Assembly: GCA_013397695.1 (NCBI GenBank)
Contig: VYZI01000194.1
Location: 444,729 to 508,728, forward strand
Length of the DNA stretch: 64,000 nucleotides
Source: Centropus unirufus
Taxonomy: Eukaryota; Chordata; Aves; Cuculiformes; Centropidae
Direction: 5' to 3'
Shown: positions 11,431 through 24,367 of the stretch, piece after piece
Numbering within the stretch: position 1 is the first letter of the stretch
Layout of the letters: every line of letters starts with the position of its first letter
Notes under the pieces: generated by a model
What the model was told of the DNA's origin: nothing
Database searches by the model: none
The model's input: the letters and a program-made list of their open reading frames with translations, nothing else
Program-made: the position numbers and the translations under genes

Positions 11431-13329
11431 ATCCCTAGAAACGCAGTCTGGCTCTTTGTCCTCTCTGTGGTCAACTGTCCTCCTGTCATGCTAATTCGGT
11501 TCATGGCTGGTCCTGTGTTCTGAATTTGTGGTTAGCCTTGCTACTGGCTGGACAAGGGAACAGGGATACGGAGCAGCTGCTCAGTGGTGGAGGACACCCC
11601 TGGCTCCTCCAGCCCACTGGATTTAGTTGCTCAAAAGCACCACCCGGAAAAAGGTGAAGAAACAAGGAACTTATTTCACCTTTTTGGCACAGAGGACCAC
11701 ATCTGAAGTGCTCCACATCACAGGCAATCCAATTTCAGCAAGTCACCCGAGTTGGCCTTGTTTGACTCATGATGGATATACTTTCCAGAAAGGCTGCTCC
11801 AGGGGAATTCTTGAATTCTTGAACACGCATAGCAGGTCAATGCAAATATTGAATTTTGCCATCTCCCTCATAAAATCTCTTTCCAGTTCTCAAATACAAC
11901 CCTTTTAACCACCTCCTGGTCAATACCAGCAGAAAGATGCCAACAATGACAACCTTCCAGATGCTCTGATGAGGTCCACATACATGCAAAGGAGCAAGGA
12001 AATTCAAAGACAGTAGCACAATCATGGTTGCCATTCAGGTTCAAATGCCAGAATTTTGAAAGACAGAGATCAAATACTTCATTATGGAAGCAAAAAAAAC
12101 CAATACAATGGTTTTCCAGTTGTATGTAACTATTGCAGGGACCAAAGATGGTCATGTAAATACCATGTAATAAAAAGATACAGACTATTCACTCAATTTT
12201 CCAGCCAGTTATGAACAAAGCATCAAACCATTAGTATTTGGCAAACAATTACTGGGTTTTAAGCAAATTTTTGGCGTGTTTCCGTGGCTTTTACTGTGTC
12301 AACAAAGCTGTTCCAGAATCTTTTCAGGTGGGACCTATGTTATGTGGCAGCCAATAATCTTTATGGGAACACTGCAATGAAAATGTCGCTTACTGTAATG
12401 AGTGGAGACCATAAGTTAAGCCCCCAGCTACCTTTCTATTATTTCTCATTAAAGACTTTCTGGGCCCGTTATGCTCCAGGAGCACTCGGGGAATTACACC
12501 AAACTAAGCTCACTAGTCAGCTCTTCATTACTCAGTCCACACTGAAAGTGAGCAATCAGCAAACTGAACCAGCTCCTAAGGTAACACAAGACACCAACAT
12601 TTGTTTGAATATTTACTAGTTCTTTTTTAGCTTGTCCTCTTTCTCAAGGCTCTGCTCTGTAAAACAAACTTGCCTACAGCTGGAGGCGGTTCTGAAACAA
12701 CAAGAAAACCACGTGATATTTTTTTCATCTCATTAACACCTTGAGAAAAGGGTTGGGCTTCCTTTAGTCTACCAGGAACAAACTGTGATATATCCGTGTT
12801 TTCCTAACAGCAGTGTTTTTCCTGGATTTGTGTTCCATAGAGATGGATGAGCTGGGTGAGACAAGAAGTCTCACTTGTTATGTGAATCCTTGTCCTTGCT
12901 CCATTTTTACATTGGCTTCTGCCCCTCTTGCAAAGCAAGCAGGTGACTGCCCCTTTGGGAAAGGCCAGTTACAACAAAATCACTAAACTCTAATGTCAAC
13001 CAATCTGCATGACTTCCCAAGTTACTTTCAGTGTCTTTCAAGGCCCACAGCGTGAAGAACATAGAGCCTTTTGAAATGCTTTCTTCTCCCCTGATATCCA
13101 TCGAGATGAAATGGCATCACAGTGTCAACCTGATTTTGATTTCAGCAAAATCAATACAAGTTTTTCAGTGGGTACAAGGTTTGCCCTTTAATGTTACGCA
13201 ATATATTCCTGACAACAGAAAATCCACGAGTGCACACCACCCAGCACAGGCTCATCACAGCGTTTTTGGAAATCACCTACATTTCTTATTTTAGCTCTCC
13301 CCGTAACAGTGACTTGGGAATCACAAAGA

Positions 13330-13690
13330 CTTCCAGATTACTTAAGAGCTATAATAGAGGTGTTATGATAATTTGTGTCATAATTACCGTTAGCAACTGA
13401 AGTATATCTTGGAAACTGTGCAAAAACCCAAACACCGCTTTATAATGTCAATCAAACAGAATGCTCTTTGTTATTTAAATCATTTGCACGTGGCCATTAT
13501 TATCTACGCAAGCAAACAGGCAAACTGCACTTGCAGTAAAGCTCTAAAGCCCCAAACTATACAGCAACATATGAACAACTGCGAGGCTGGTTATGAACAC
13601 TGGAGTGAAATTTATGCCTTCATATCAAGTGCTAGTAATAGCTAGGGCCAGTGAGTCACTCTGTAAACTTCTTAATGCATGCATTAACCA
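13330..13690. promoter_or_regulatory. Candidate conserved enhancer block
   Basis: The block is repeat-free and holds several developmental-factor words within 50 bp: TGTCAATCA (13446-13454, TALE/PBX-like on the other strand), CTTTGTT (13466-13472, SOX-like) and CACGTG (13487-13492, E-box), followed by GCCATTATTA. A perfect 16-bp palindrome TTAATGCATGCATTAA is at 13672-13687. Any one of these is common by chance; the cluster is what attracts attention. Confidence 0.3.
13672..13687. repeat. Perfect 16-bp palindrome with POU-like half-sites
   Basis: TTAATGCATGCATTAA reads the same on both strands and has two TAATGCAT half-sites. About one perfect 16-bp palindrome is expected per 64 kb by chance, so significance depends on conservation. 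Confidence 0.5.
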
Positions 13691-14106
13691 AAATAGTTTC
13701 TCTTACAAGGAAGGTGGCATTATGCATACCGATATGATCTGGTTTTGCTGAACATCTTATTGCTGTAGGTAGGCAGCACTCATCCCAAATTGTGGGTGTT
13801 TACGTACACTCATGAATTAGAGGAACAGATAAGGAACTTTTACTTAAAAAGACGAGTACTAGTTTACTTGATCATCAGACATTCGCAAAAGGTACCCAAG
13901 GAAGCCTCCAAGAGTGATGCAAAGTAAACCAGTGGTTACACCTGCCTCTGGGCAAGAGGAAAAAGAACACGGAGTTGAAACAATTTGCATTGTATCAGTC
14001 TAAATGCCAAAGTAGCAACAAAGGCAGAAAGAGGGCAACAACAGGGAGCCAAACTCCAAGCTGCAGTCTTGGAGGATAAACTGTGGGACCTTGTGTCACC
14101 CTCAAA

Positions 14107-14905
14107 ACATAGAATCACAGAATTGTTTAGGTTGGAAACAACCTTTAAGATTGTCAAGTCCAACAGTAAACCTAACATTGCCAAATCCACTTCTAAATCA
14201 TATCCCTACGTGCCACATCTACACGCCTTTTAAATACCTCCAGGAATGGCGACTCCACCACTTCCCTGGACAGCCTGTTCCAATGTTTGACCACTCTTTG
14301 GTAAAGAGATTTTCTCTAATGTCGAATCCAAATCTCCCCTGGGACAACTTGAGGTAACTTCCTCTCATCCTACCACTTGTTACTTGGGAGAAGAGACCAG
14401 CACTCACCTCGCTACAACCTCCTTTCAGGTAGTAGTATAGAGCAATAAGCTCTCTCCTCAGCCTCCTTTTCTCTAAGCTAACAATCCCAGTTTCCTCAGC
14501 CACTTCTCATAAGACTTGTGCTCCAGACCCTTCACCAGCTTTGTTGTCCTTCTCTGGACGCATTCCAGCAGCTCCATGTTTTCCTAGTGGTGAGAGGCCC
14601 AAAACTGAACACAAGCTGCAACCTCAGCAGCAATGAGTACCTGGGCACAGTGACTTCCCTGGCGCTGCTGGCCTCACCATTTCTGATGCAAGCAAGGATG
14701 CTACTGGCCTTCTTGGCCACCTGGGCACACTGCTGGCTCACATTAACCCAGCCCCAGAGTAACACTTCCAAGTCCTTTTCTGCCAGGCAGCTTTCTAGCC
14801 ATTCATCCCTAAGCCCGTAGGGCTGCATGGGGTTGTTATGGCACAAGTGCAGGACCTGATACTCGGCCTTGTTGAACCCCATCAATCCATCCTGTCCAAC
14901 ATGTT
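14107..14905 (-). mobile_element. CR1 LINE, 5'-truncated, minus strand
   Basis: The left end is the reversed CR1 3' tail (AGAATCACAGAATTG...GGTTGGAAACAACCTTTAAG), and homology runs right for about 800 bp. On the minus strand the right part still encodes a recognisable end of the CR1 ORF2 reverse transcriptase region: VLHLCHNNPMQPYGL, then ESCLAEKDLEVLLWGWVNVS and CAQVAKKASSILACIRNGEA, within a 157-codon open frame that starts just upstream of the element. Later motifs (typically a VQRRATK-like segment) are shifted out of frame. This is the longest surviving protein remnant of the repeats here. It lacks the RT catalytic core and the endonuclease, so it is dead. Confidence 0.9.
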
Positions 14906-17900
14906 GAGAAACGTATTGTAGAGAGGGAAAATATGGTCCTTGGACTACTGTCCTTACCTTCTGGTTCCTCAAAACAAGGGTTACTAACGTGTTTCTGAAA
15001 TCCAAGCCTATGCGAGTAACAAACAGGCACCCCCTTACTTATGAAACCATCCGAGTATTCCCCAAGCCTGTATCACGAAGCAGATTTATGAGAATGTCAG
15101 TACAGCAGTGGGAAAAGCAAAGTAACAGAAGATTTGTCAACAGCGCTCTGTCACCAAGAAAGCACTTCATTAGCCTGTCAATTGTACAGTGTCTAGGAGA
15201 TACATTTATTGACAACTCACTGCCAATTGATCCAACATCTATATAAAGCTCTTCTTATGCAATGAGCTTGCTGACTCACACAATCAAGAGATCTACAGAG
15301 AGCTAATAGCTGTACTAAGCCCCAAATTGCTCTAATTTCTAAATAAAATGAAACCAGAAGAGGTAAAATCCCACCAGTAGCACAGCAACTAGATTATACT
15401 CACTGCTTACAGCACAAAATTTTCAAATGAAATTAATTTTTCATATGCTCCTTAGGTGGGGCATGACCTCATGGTGAATAAAAGTCCTTACACCAAACAT
15501 TGTTTTTCACTTCTATGACCATTTGTGATTATGGGCTTACTTTTGAAATAGAGGGATCCTGCATTTTCTACTCCCTCTATTGAACATGGAATTGTGCAGT
15601 GATGTTTAATTCTGTCCAACTGCTCTGTGTGGTTGGGTCCCATAGCTTCTCATCAGGTTAGGACAATGCTGCAAATGGCTAATTGAGCCTGTGACAGCTT
15701 TAGCAACTGGCAGTCACTTCACAGAGCCAGCAGCACTCCTGCAGTGCACGCGCTCCTAACCCTTGCTTGCTTTGCTTTGTACTACCTGTTTTATCACTTC
15801 ATGATAAGGCAACGTCAAAGACAGCAGAAGTAACCTATTCTGGCATCTCCATCTGGCACTATATATCAGACTTGGGCTGCTCTGATGGATTAGTTTCAGA
15901 TCCCTGTTGGCAGATCAAAGGCAGCAATAATAACCACAAATCAATCCCTCTTTAAGGCCTAAAACATCTTCTCCCTCACATAGGAGGCCTCATTTCTTCA
16001 CCACCCCAGAGCCCTAATAAATACCAGATTTGTCTAGATACAACAGTTGTATGCAGATACTCAGGTGCTGGAGAATTTGGCACTGTGGTTTTGGTACTTT
16101 CTCCAGTTCACTGACAAACAAAAAAAAGCAGTGTCAGTACAGAGGGGCTCATGGAGATTAAGCACCCTGAAAGTCAGGGAGTTGTCTGGTGCCAAAGTGG
16201 GGGCATACACGGAAGAAGACGGCTCACTCTCCTCAGTCTCATCTCAGGTAACGTGTTTTCCAGCACCCACTGGTGAGGCAGTGCTTCTTTTCACTGAAGC
16301 ACCCAGCTGCCATCAGCTCGGTGCTCTATGCTGACCAACAGATGTTTTCAGAGCATGCGTTCAGACGTAGAATAGAAGCACCTCCAGGTGAGAAACTGCA
16401 CTCTGGACACGTTCTTTTCTAACACTGTTTTCAGACAGCTTACCCATTTGACTAACACACGCTCTAGAAAAAAGGGCTCAGAAAGGGAATCCATGGGGTT
16501 TGAGATCTACTCCAATATAGGGATAACATTCAGTCCATCTCACAATAACTGTGCCTGCGTTCTTGTGATTGCACGTGAATTCTTGATGCTTACCTGTTAG
16601 GTCTTAGCTAAAGGCAGTAGGAGTTAAAAATACGACTCAAAGGCTAGGTATAAGCTCTCTGCCTGGCTATGCTTTACTGTCAAAATGAGATTTTTTACTG
16701 CAAAAGAAGAAGTTTTTGTGTGCTCCCCCTCCCTAACACCTTCACGGTGACAAAGCTGTATTTACCATGATGTAGCTAGGCAGTTCCCTACGACTCAACA
16801 CACCCCAAGAAATTGTGGCAAAAAAGAAAATCTGTGCCTTGGATTTTACAGGATAACAGCTATTATGCTGTAAAAGATATGCCTGCACAGGCAGAGAAAG
16901 CATAAAATTCTTCCTTTTATTTTTCTTTAAGTCTTACAGTCTTGTAACTTGCAGTTTGAACCGTGTCTCCAAAGAGACTGCAGCACCAGTTAGAACAAGA
17001 AGAGTTCAACATTCCTACGTTTTTCCTAAAATGAAACTCGGGAGATAAACAGGGAATATGATAACTGCTTAAAGATCTTCTGAAATTCTTCAGAAAAAAT
17101 GAATCAATTAAAGGAAACCAGCCATAAACCCTCTGGTGCCAATACTGCAAACCAGTACAGTTTGCAAAGGCCAGAAAGACCTCATATTTCAGGGTTACCA
17201 TTTAAGGGGCCAAAGAACACTGTCTAAAAATTGTTTTGAATACAAATGTAAAGCACTTTGATCCCGATCTTTTTCAGTACTCAATTAAGACACAGTTCGA
17301 CTCGATTGATGGTTTATCACCGATAATTTTTTACTCTACATATAAAACTAGAACGTTGTCTCAACATATGGAAAATGTGGATAGTACATATTGCTCATAG
17401 CTGCACATAATTTTAAGAACTGTAACTGTACTATTTCTAGATAATTTTTAAACTATGACAAAGATGCAGGCTAAGGAAGAAAATTGGCAACCCTATAAAA
17501 AGCTATGTGTGTTTGAGTCAATCAAGTATAAGTGTACCATTTTTTCTTGTACTATGATGCCTTTACATGCTAGTGTAACCAGCGAGTCATAAAGATTAAG
17601 CAAAGATCAAGAAAAAAGACCATCATCTTCTTAGCTCTTCCCACTACTAAGCTTAGAAAAATATCCTAAAAAGGGAAAAAAAAATCCCAATACTGGCAGC
17701 TTCTAAGACAGTTTAATAAACCTTTGGGAAGGCCTTAGTGTTGAATTTACCTTCCCGGCAGTACCTAAAGCACTGCTATTAAAGCAATACAATAAAGTTT
17801 ATGAACTTGTCCTTACTGCTGCATAATTTATCTTTGAGAAATGATGCTGTGGTGAACAACTGCTCTCTATGAATCTCTTTCGGGCTTCAGAGGACTGCAA

Positions 17901-20239
17901 TTTTTATCACAGCAAGTAAACTGGATCAAGATCGAACCTCAGACTGAAATATATATAATATATTTTTGNAATGAAAAATACTTAATTCAGAACATCAGAA
18001 CTACGCCCAAGTGTTTTCTTACGCTCTATATCAACTTCCCAACTAAATTATTTTTGAGATGTTTTGCACTGAAAATTGAAAAGAAACAAATTCCAGAACT
18101 ACTTGCATTTCTTTCTATCGAGGAAACTTTCCCTTTCCTGTTTCATTAGTTTTCCTCATTGGAAAGTTATGAATCTTGGCCAAGTGGCATTTCTTCGTGT
18201 GTTTGTGCATGACAAGATAATTTCAGGATGCTGGATTATTTGATGAATTCCAGCATTTCAGAGAATGTTCTAGGAAATGCGCAGTGTCATATTGATTTTG
18301 GTGAAAACAAGAAAATGAAAGAGGAAAGCTACGTCCACGCAGAGGGTTTGTGATCTCTTGCAGTTAGCAGATGAAGGTGTTTCAGCCACCCAGGTCTGTG
18401 GGTAATGACCTACAGATTGAAGAGCCAGTGGATGGCTGTCATCTTCTTTGCCAACATTAATGATGTCCCTCTTTTCTCCACACCTTCGCAGCACTTGCTT
18501 CCACTACAGTTTAGAAATGCTGACAGCCAGAATTGGCCTCAGGGAGGGGAACCAAAACTGAGCTAGAGAAAGGATGGAAAGGAGGAAGGAAGAGCTACAA
18601 GGACAGAGGGATAAAGAGACACACAAAGCTCCAGGTATGGAAAATTAGCTGACTTTGGCACTGGGAAAAGGGGACATCATCACTCTACTGCATAAAACAC
18701 ACATGCAACTGTCACTTTGGTGAAGAAAGAGGAGCATGGAGAGAGCAATGGAGAGCCCATGTGAATTCAGGGAGCCCTTGTGGTATAGAACAGAAAAATA
18801 CGGGGAACTCTTGACTGATGAAAGTAGCATTTGCCCCAAATACTATGCAAGTCCTTCTTAAAGTTTTCAGTACCATTGCTTCAAGACCAAGCATGTTCAG
18901 CAGGAGCTCAGACTGCAGCAGACCCTTCCCCGTTTAAACATACATGGTGCCTGGCAGTTCGTTGCATCCATCTTTCAGTCACATTAGCTCCCTTAATGAA
19001 AAAATAAATGTTGCAGAAGGGAAGTATTAACATAGCCAATGCCAAGGACATTAATTTTAAAAGCGCTATTTACTTTGTATCAGAGCAGCCATATATCTTG
19101 ATCTCAAGCAGTTCTTAGCCTTATCCAGATTCTGATTCCATGCTATAGAGATGAACTCTGTCCCAACTCCTTCATGCCCATGAATCATTCACTTGACATC
19201 TTTAATACTGTACCCACTCGATGGGCTTCATGTATTTAGTAAAAGACAATAACTCTTATTCTCTACAGAGCACAAAACTACTACTGAAGTACAAGGAAAA
19301 CGTCAGCCCACAGTTACTCTTCATCGTATTTTTGATTTGCCAAGAGAACTAGGGAGCCAGGGTGGGAGAGCCCACGCGGCCTCTGGGATGCTAAGGTGGT
19401 TCTTTCAAGACACAGAGGACCTGGGAACCATAGTAGCTACTGTTAGAACTAATCCCAGCATTTGCAGGAACAGGAGAGGAAGCAGAAGCAATTACCTCAT
19501 CGGGATACGTCCCAACAGGTAACTTGGGAATACCCTGCATATGTGAAGACAAGGTGAGTTTATTTCCCCACCTCCCCATCAATCCGACCCAGGACTTCAG
19601 TCTCTTGTAGCAGATGCCAAGTGGCCTCAGCACTCTCATGCACTCAGACCAGATCACTGCCCATCTCCCCAGTGGTGCGCTCCGGCAGATGCCACATGCT
19701 AGGTTAGCATTACTGAAGCCCCAGCTGATATCCTCTTCTAAACTCTTTGGCTTCCCCATTCTCAGTCACTATGGCAACCCCCATCATCCTGCAAACAGCA
19801 CCATCCAACTCGGGGCTTGCTTTGCACTCATTCATCCAAGCTGGTTTAAGAATCGGCTCTTAACCTCATGCAATGTTTCTAAGAACCAAGTTTTACTCCC
19901 TGCTGATGACCCCACATCTTTGACACAGTTCCACAGCCCCATGTCGCACACCAATGGCTCCCCCAAACACAGTCTCACTCTGGACTAAGAGCCAAAATCA
20001 AACCAAACACAGAGCACATTATGTGAGTATCTCTAAGTAGACTGGAGGCAGACATTCTCCTGAAAACTCCTGTTCTTGTGAGCACCTCTCCCTTATAAAA
20101 GCATTGAAGTCGGTTCTTGACAGCCAAAACAAGAACAGTGAGGCAAGGACAAAATAGCAAGGTTTTCTTTTGATCCAGATTTTTTCCAAGATACATCTTT
20201 ACTTGCTATTTTCGCATATCAATGGAAGAAACACAATTT
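14906..20239. other. Non-coding stretch (presumed intron)
   Basis: No exon or clear repeat is supported. There is an AT microsatellite-like tract at 17948-17968 next to the ambiguous base n at 17969, and a purine-rich tract at 18539-18625. Frames at 19391-19988 on both strands overlap each other and look like chance. Confidence 0.5.
17969..17969. other. Ambiguous base (n)
   Basis: A single n lies just after an AT-rich tract (ATATATAATATATTTTTG). It marks an unresolved base in the source assembly. Confidence 0.98.
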
Positions 20240-21120
20240 TCACAGAATCACTGAATGACCTGAGTTGGAAGGGACCCACAAGGATCGAGTACAACTCCTA
20301 CTCCAGCATAGGTCAACCCCAGAATTTACACCATGTGTCTGAGGGATTTGTCCAAATGCTTTTTTGAATATTGCTAAGCTTGGCTCCATGACTGCTTACC
20401 TAAGGAGCCTGTCCCCCCTTCACCGCTCACTGAGTGAAGAACTTTTTCCTAATATCCAACTTAAAATTCCCCTGACGCATCTTCCTGCCATACCCTCGGG
20501 TCCTATCATTGTTCCCCTGAGAGAAGACATCAGTGTCTGCTCCTCCTCCTTCCCTTGTGAGGAAGCACTAAACTGCTGTGAGGTACCCCCGCAGCCTCCT
20601 CCTGGCTGAACGGACCAAGTGACTTTCAGCTGCTCCTCAGACAGCTCCCCCTCTAGACCCTTCATCAACTTTGCGGCCCTCCTCTGGACACTCTCCAGTA
20701 GCTTTCGGTCCTTGTTATACCATGGCATCCAGAACTTGAGGTGGAGCCACACCAGTGTGGAGTAGAGCGGGACAACCACCTCCCCTGACTGGCTGGCAAC
20801 GCTGTGCTTGATGCACCCCAGGACACAGTTAGCCCTCTTGGCTACTAGGGCTCACTGTTGGTTCATGTTTAACTCGCCATCAGCCAGAACCCCCAGATCC
20901 CTTTCCATAGGGCTGCTCCTCAGACTCTCGCTCCCAAGTCTGTGTGTTTATCCAGTTTTGTCACATCCCAGGTGCAAAACCCAGCCCTTAGCCTTGTTAA
21001 ACTTCACGTGGTTGGTGACTGCCCAGCTCTCCAATTTGTCTAGGTCCCACTGCAGGGCTTCTTTGCCCTCAAGAGTGCCAGCAGCTCCCCCCAGTTTCAT
21101 GTCATCAGCAAACTCAATAA
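20240..21120 (-). mobile_element. CR1 LINE, 5'-truncated, minus strand
   Basis: The left end is the reversed 3' tail (CACAGAATCACTGAATGACC, GAGTTGGAAGGGACCCACAA), followed by standard CR1 3'UTR and ORF2-end sequence. The minus strand carries RT-end remnants such as VPLYSTLVWLHLKFWMPWYN and LLESVQRRAAKLMKGLEGEL. The right part resembles the CR1 ORF2 region around GTCATCAGCAAACTC. It is truncated about 0.9 kb from the 3' end. It belongs to a different CR1 subfamily from the copy at 14107-14905, judging by its GGAAGGGACC rather than GGAAACAACC 3' end. Confidence 0.9.
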
Positions 21121-24100
21121 ACTTTCAAGTCCAGCATTCTGGTAATTTACGAAGATATTAAAGATTACTGTTTTTTTCCTAATTTTTTAATTATATCCTG
21201 AAAATATTATTTCAGTACTGGCAACTTTAGATCAGATATTCTGACAGACTTTCTGAATAATTTTTTTTATTTGGAGATTATTTTTAGCAAGGAAAGGAAT
21301 ATATTTTTGGTGTATTTTTTAATTCTGCCAGGACAATTAAGAACAGAAGAGGGTTTCACAGCTTCAAGGTGAAATAATCAGTACATAAAACAAAAACTTT
21401 GGGAAGCAAGACACTTTTTTTGAAGGAGTCTTCCTTAATTTTGAAAAAAAAAAATATAAAGAAATAGTACTGCTATTTATGCAGGGATAAATACTACATG
21501 TGCTACAATGGGAGATCTATAACTTCTCTTAATGCATGGGAAAATACATGGGAAAAAAACATTTTCTTTGAGATGGTAAAAGTAATTTTTTGTTGAGGCA
21601 GTATATAATTTTCCACACACAAATGTGTTCATCCAAACCCAACCTACATGCCTCTGTACCTTATGCTCAAATTTTCTCTCACTGCATTCAATACATTAAG
21701 TGCTGCCTAACTCCCACCTCCTGAATTCAGCAAAAAAATATTTTTTTCCTCTAAAACAACTACCCTTTGAAATAGAATGTATTCCTATTGTTACAGCCTG
21801 CCAGTTAGAGGCTGAAAACAGTGTTTAGTTAACAACCTACCCATTACCCTGTAAAGCATTAAGGATGTGTGAGCCACTGCTGGAAGGAAATTGCAAAAAG
21901 AAAAGGGCAGGGCACACTCCCTGATCCACTCTCTTCAGGAGAACAAATATGTACGGAGGGTTTACCCCACAGAAAACCGTGCTCCTTTATCCTCCCGTGC
22001 TGGCTAACCTTTGCCAGGCAGCGCGTGAAGGAATGGGCCACAGCACAGCCAAGGGTTTTGCACCTCTGCTCATATTCGTGCACCTCGGTCTGTACTTCTT
22101 CTGGAGTCATCCCACCTCCTTACGGACATGGAGATGTCTGAGATTACTTGGCACGCTGAGAGCTCTGCACCCCTGATATGCTGGAGCAATCAAATCCAAG
22201 TGTTTGCTAGCTACTGCATTAAAAGAGGGGAGGCGATGTACTGAAACGTGCATTGCTCTAGAAGCACGAGGAAAAGGGACAATCCAAAATTGCTCAGAAT
22301 AATTTAAAAGTCTATTAGTTCAAGCTATGATCCCCAAAACAACACCACTCAAATAACCGAGAATAGTTACAGGGTTTAGCAACACAGCAGTATTAGAGGA
22401 AGTGCAGTGTGTTCAAAGGGACCACGGTGAATCAAATCCCACAGTAGAAACCCAGAGTCCTAAGAGGAAGACAAGCAAGAAAAGGAAAGTTGGTTGCGCC
22501 TTTGATGTTTGTCCATCACCCCGCTCCCCCACCTACTGATTGGTAGTGGGAAGGAAAGACGGCCAATACCCAAATCCTACCCTTTGATCATTTGGTGTCC
22601 TTGATTTCTGGTTTTACTAATTCTCCATTTTTCTGCTATTGCTGCACTTCCTCTCTATCTCTTTCCTTTGCCTAATCAGCTGATTCTCCTCATTTATCTT
22701 CCCTGTTGAGAACCTGGGCTCTTCCCATTTTTCTTTCCCTTCCAGCTCGGTAGCCTTCACCTTCTTACTGGTCTTCCTATTGTACCACTTTCTTCCTTTT
22801 CTTGTTTCTTATAATTTTATGACTTTTTTTTTTTTCTATGCAAGATAACCATCCTTCCATCTGTGCTTTTTTTTTTCTCAGGTGGCTGGATCTGAATTTG
22901 ACTCTGCTTTGAGACATTTGAGTAGGAAAATTAATAACTTTTCTTAGTATTTTCCTGAGCAGATGGGAACAAGCTACACAGAGGGGACCTGCTAGAATAT
23001 GTTTTAAGATATTTCCCTGGATCATTCAAAAATATTTTAAAAGTATTTAAAAAGGATTTAATATGAAACATTTCATATAAATCTTCATGAGAATTGCAAT
23101 AAGTTCATTTTTTTTCCCTTATAAAGCAGGTAAGAAATAAAAGTTATTACTGACATCTGTCATATTTTAAATTCCTTTGTAAAATTTAGTAGTGGCAGCA
23201 ACAGATGTAACATAAAACACTGTGAAACGATCTCTTTAATAGAGCATCCGTTAAGGAAAGCAGCTTCATCATTGACAGTCATTTAGTAACACAGGAGGCA
23301 GCTTCCCAGAAGATATTTGCTGCTGTTATATTAGAGGTAATTAAACTATAAGATGATTTATTACTTTGCAGCCATGTAATTGAACTTTCTAAAGCTATTA
23401 ATGATACCTTACGAAAGTATCAGCAGACGTAGAACATGATTATCCCCATCAAAACTGTGTTTACAACACATAGAGCCACAAAACCTCTACAAAATAACAT
23501 TTGTTGGCAAAATGTTAATATATTAAGTCACAAAGGACAGTGAACTGAGGGTAGAAATGCTGTCACCAAACATACTCCCCTCGTTCACTCTTTCCCCAGC
23601 GCTCCCCTTCATGTGTTTGACAGTGATTTTCTGATTCTCTAGACAAGAAAATCTGTGCACATAAAAAATAGCTTTCTGTTAGTCCTATTGCAGCACTATT
23701 GATTACTAAAGCAAGCTGTAGGCAATACATACATATATATATATGTAGGTTTTTTTTTTAAACGTGTATTTATGAGTCAAAAAAACCCAGCATATAGAAA
23801 TTCAAACGAATATCCGTGTCTCACATATTTTCCCCACCATATTAAACTAATCCAGCAAAAGAGATCCTTGGCGTGTCATTTGCTGATTGATGAGCACAGA
23901 GAGCTGAGGCCTGAGCACGGAATTTTATTGCTGAAGACATTTTCATCTGCAGCCAAATCACCAGGGAAACACTTTGTCAAACAACTTCATTCTGCAGGGA
24001 GACTTTGTGACAATATTGGCAACTTAAGAATTTGTTCTGCTTTTCCCCATAGCGTCTACCTGCCCATGCTAAGAAATGTTTACAGTAGCACTGCAATTCA

Positions 24101-24348
24101 TGCAGATGCCCATTTTAAGACCAAGGAACAAGTGTTTTATGTTTCATTGCAACAATATGTAAAAAATAAATGATCACAAGCTCTATGTTTTAAATATCTA
24201 TTCAGCTAGAGATAAACAATCCAATAGATTTTTGGCAGAGTTTAATACCAAATCTCCGTACTTTCATTATAACAACTGATCTTATATTGGACATCTGCAG
24301 GGCCGCTAATTGTTACTCGTGTTCAAGAGCTTAAGTACCTCATTTATC
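21121..24348. other. Non-coding stretch (presumed intron)
   Basis: The first 0.7 kb is very AT-rich. At 22600-22870 the plus strand is strongly pyrimidine-rich, ending in T runs at 22825-22836 and 22868-22877. An AT dinucleotide palindrome (ACATATATATATATGT) is at 23731-23746. Blocks at 23200-23440 and 23870-24340 are repeat-free and motif-rich. No exon is supported; the 133-codon plus-strand frame at 23772-24173 has no splice or family support. Confidence 0.5.
23200..24345. promoter_or_regulatory. Candidate conserved non-coding cluster
   Basis: The low-repeat AT-rich sequence contains AGAGGTAATTAAACTATAAG, GCCATGTAATTG, GCTATTAATGATACC and, further on, GTTTAATACCAAATC and GGGCCGCTAATTGTTAC. 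The texture resembles vertebrate conserved non-coding DNA. A simple AT palindrome at 23731-23746 interrupts it, so it may be two elements. Confidence 0.22.
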
Positions 24349-24367
24349 TTTTTTTTTTTTTTTTTTT
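24349..24367. repeat. Poly(T) tract, 19 bases
   Basis: This is the longest mononucleotide run in the window. There is no retroposed body beside it that I can recognise, so it need not mark a processed pseudogene. Confidence 0.9.

Larger units (their letters stand above)
11431..14106. other. Non-coding stretch (presumed intron) with a candidate enhancer
   Basis: No exon is supported. A short direct repeat (GAATTCTT twice) lies near 11805. A low-repeat block at 12340-12530 and the motif-rich block at 13330-13690 stand out by composition. Confidence 0.5.
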
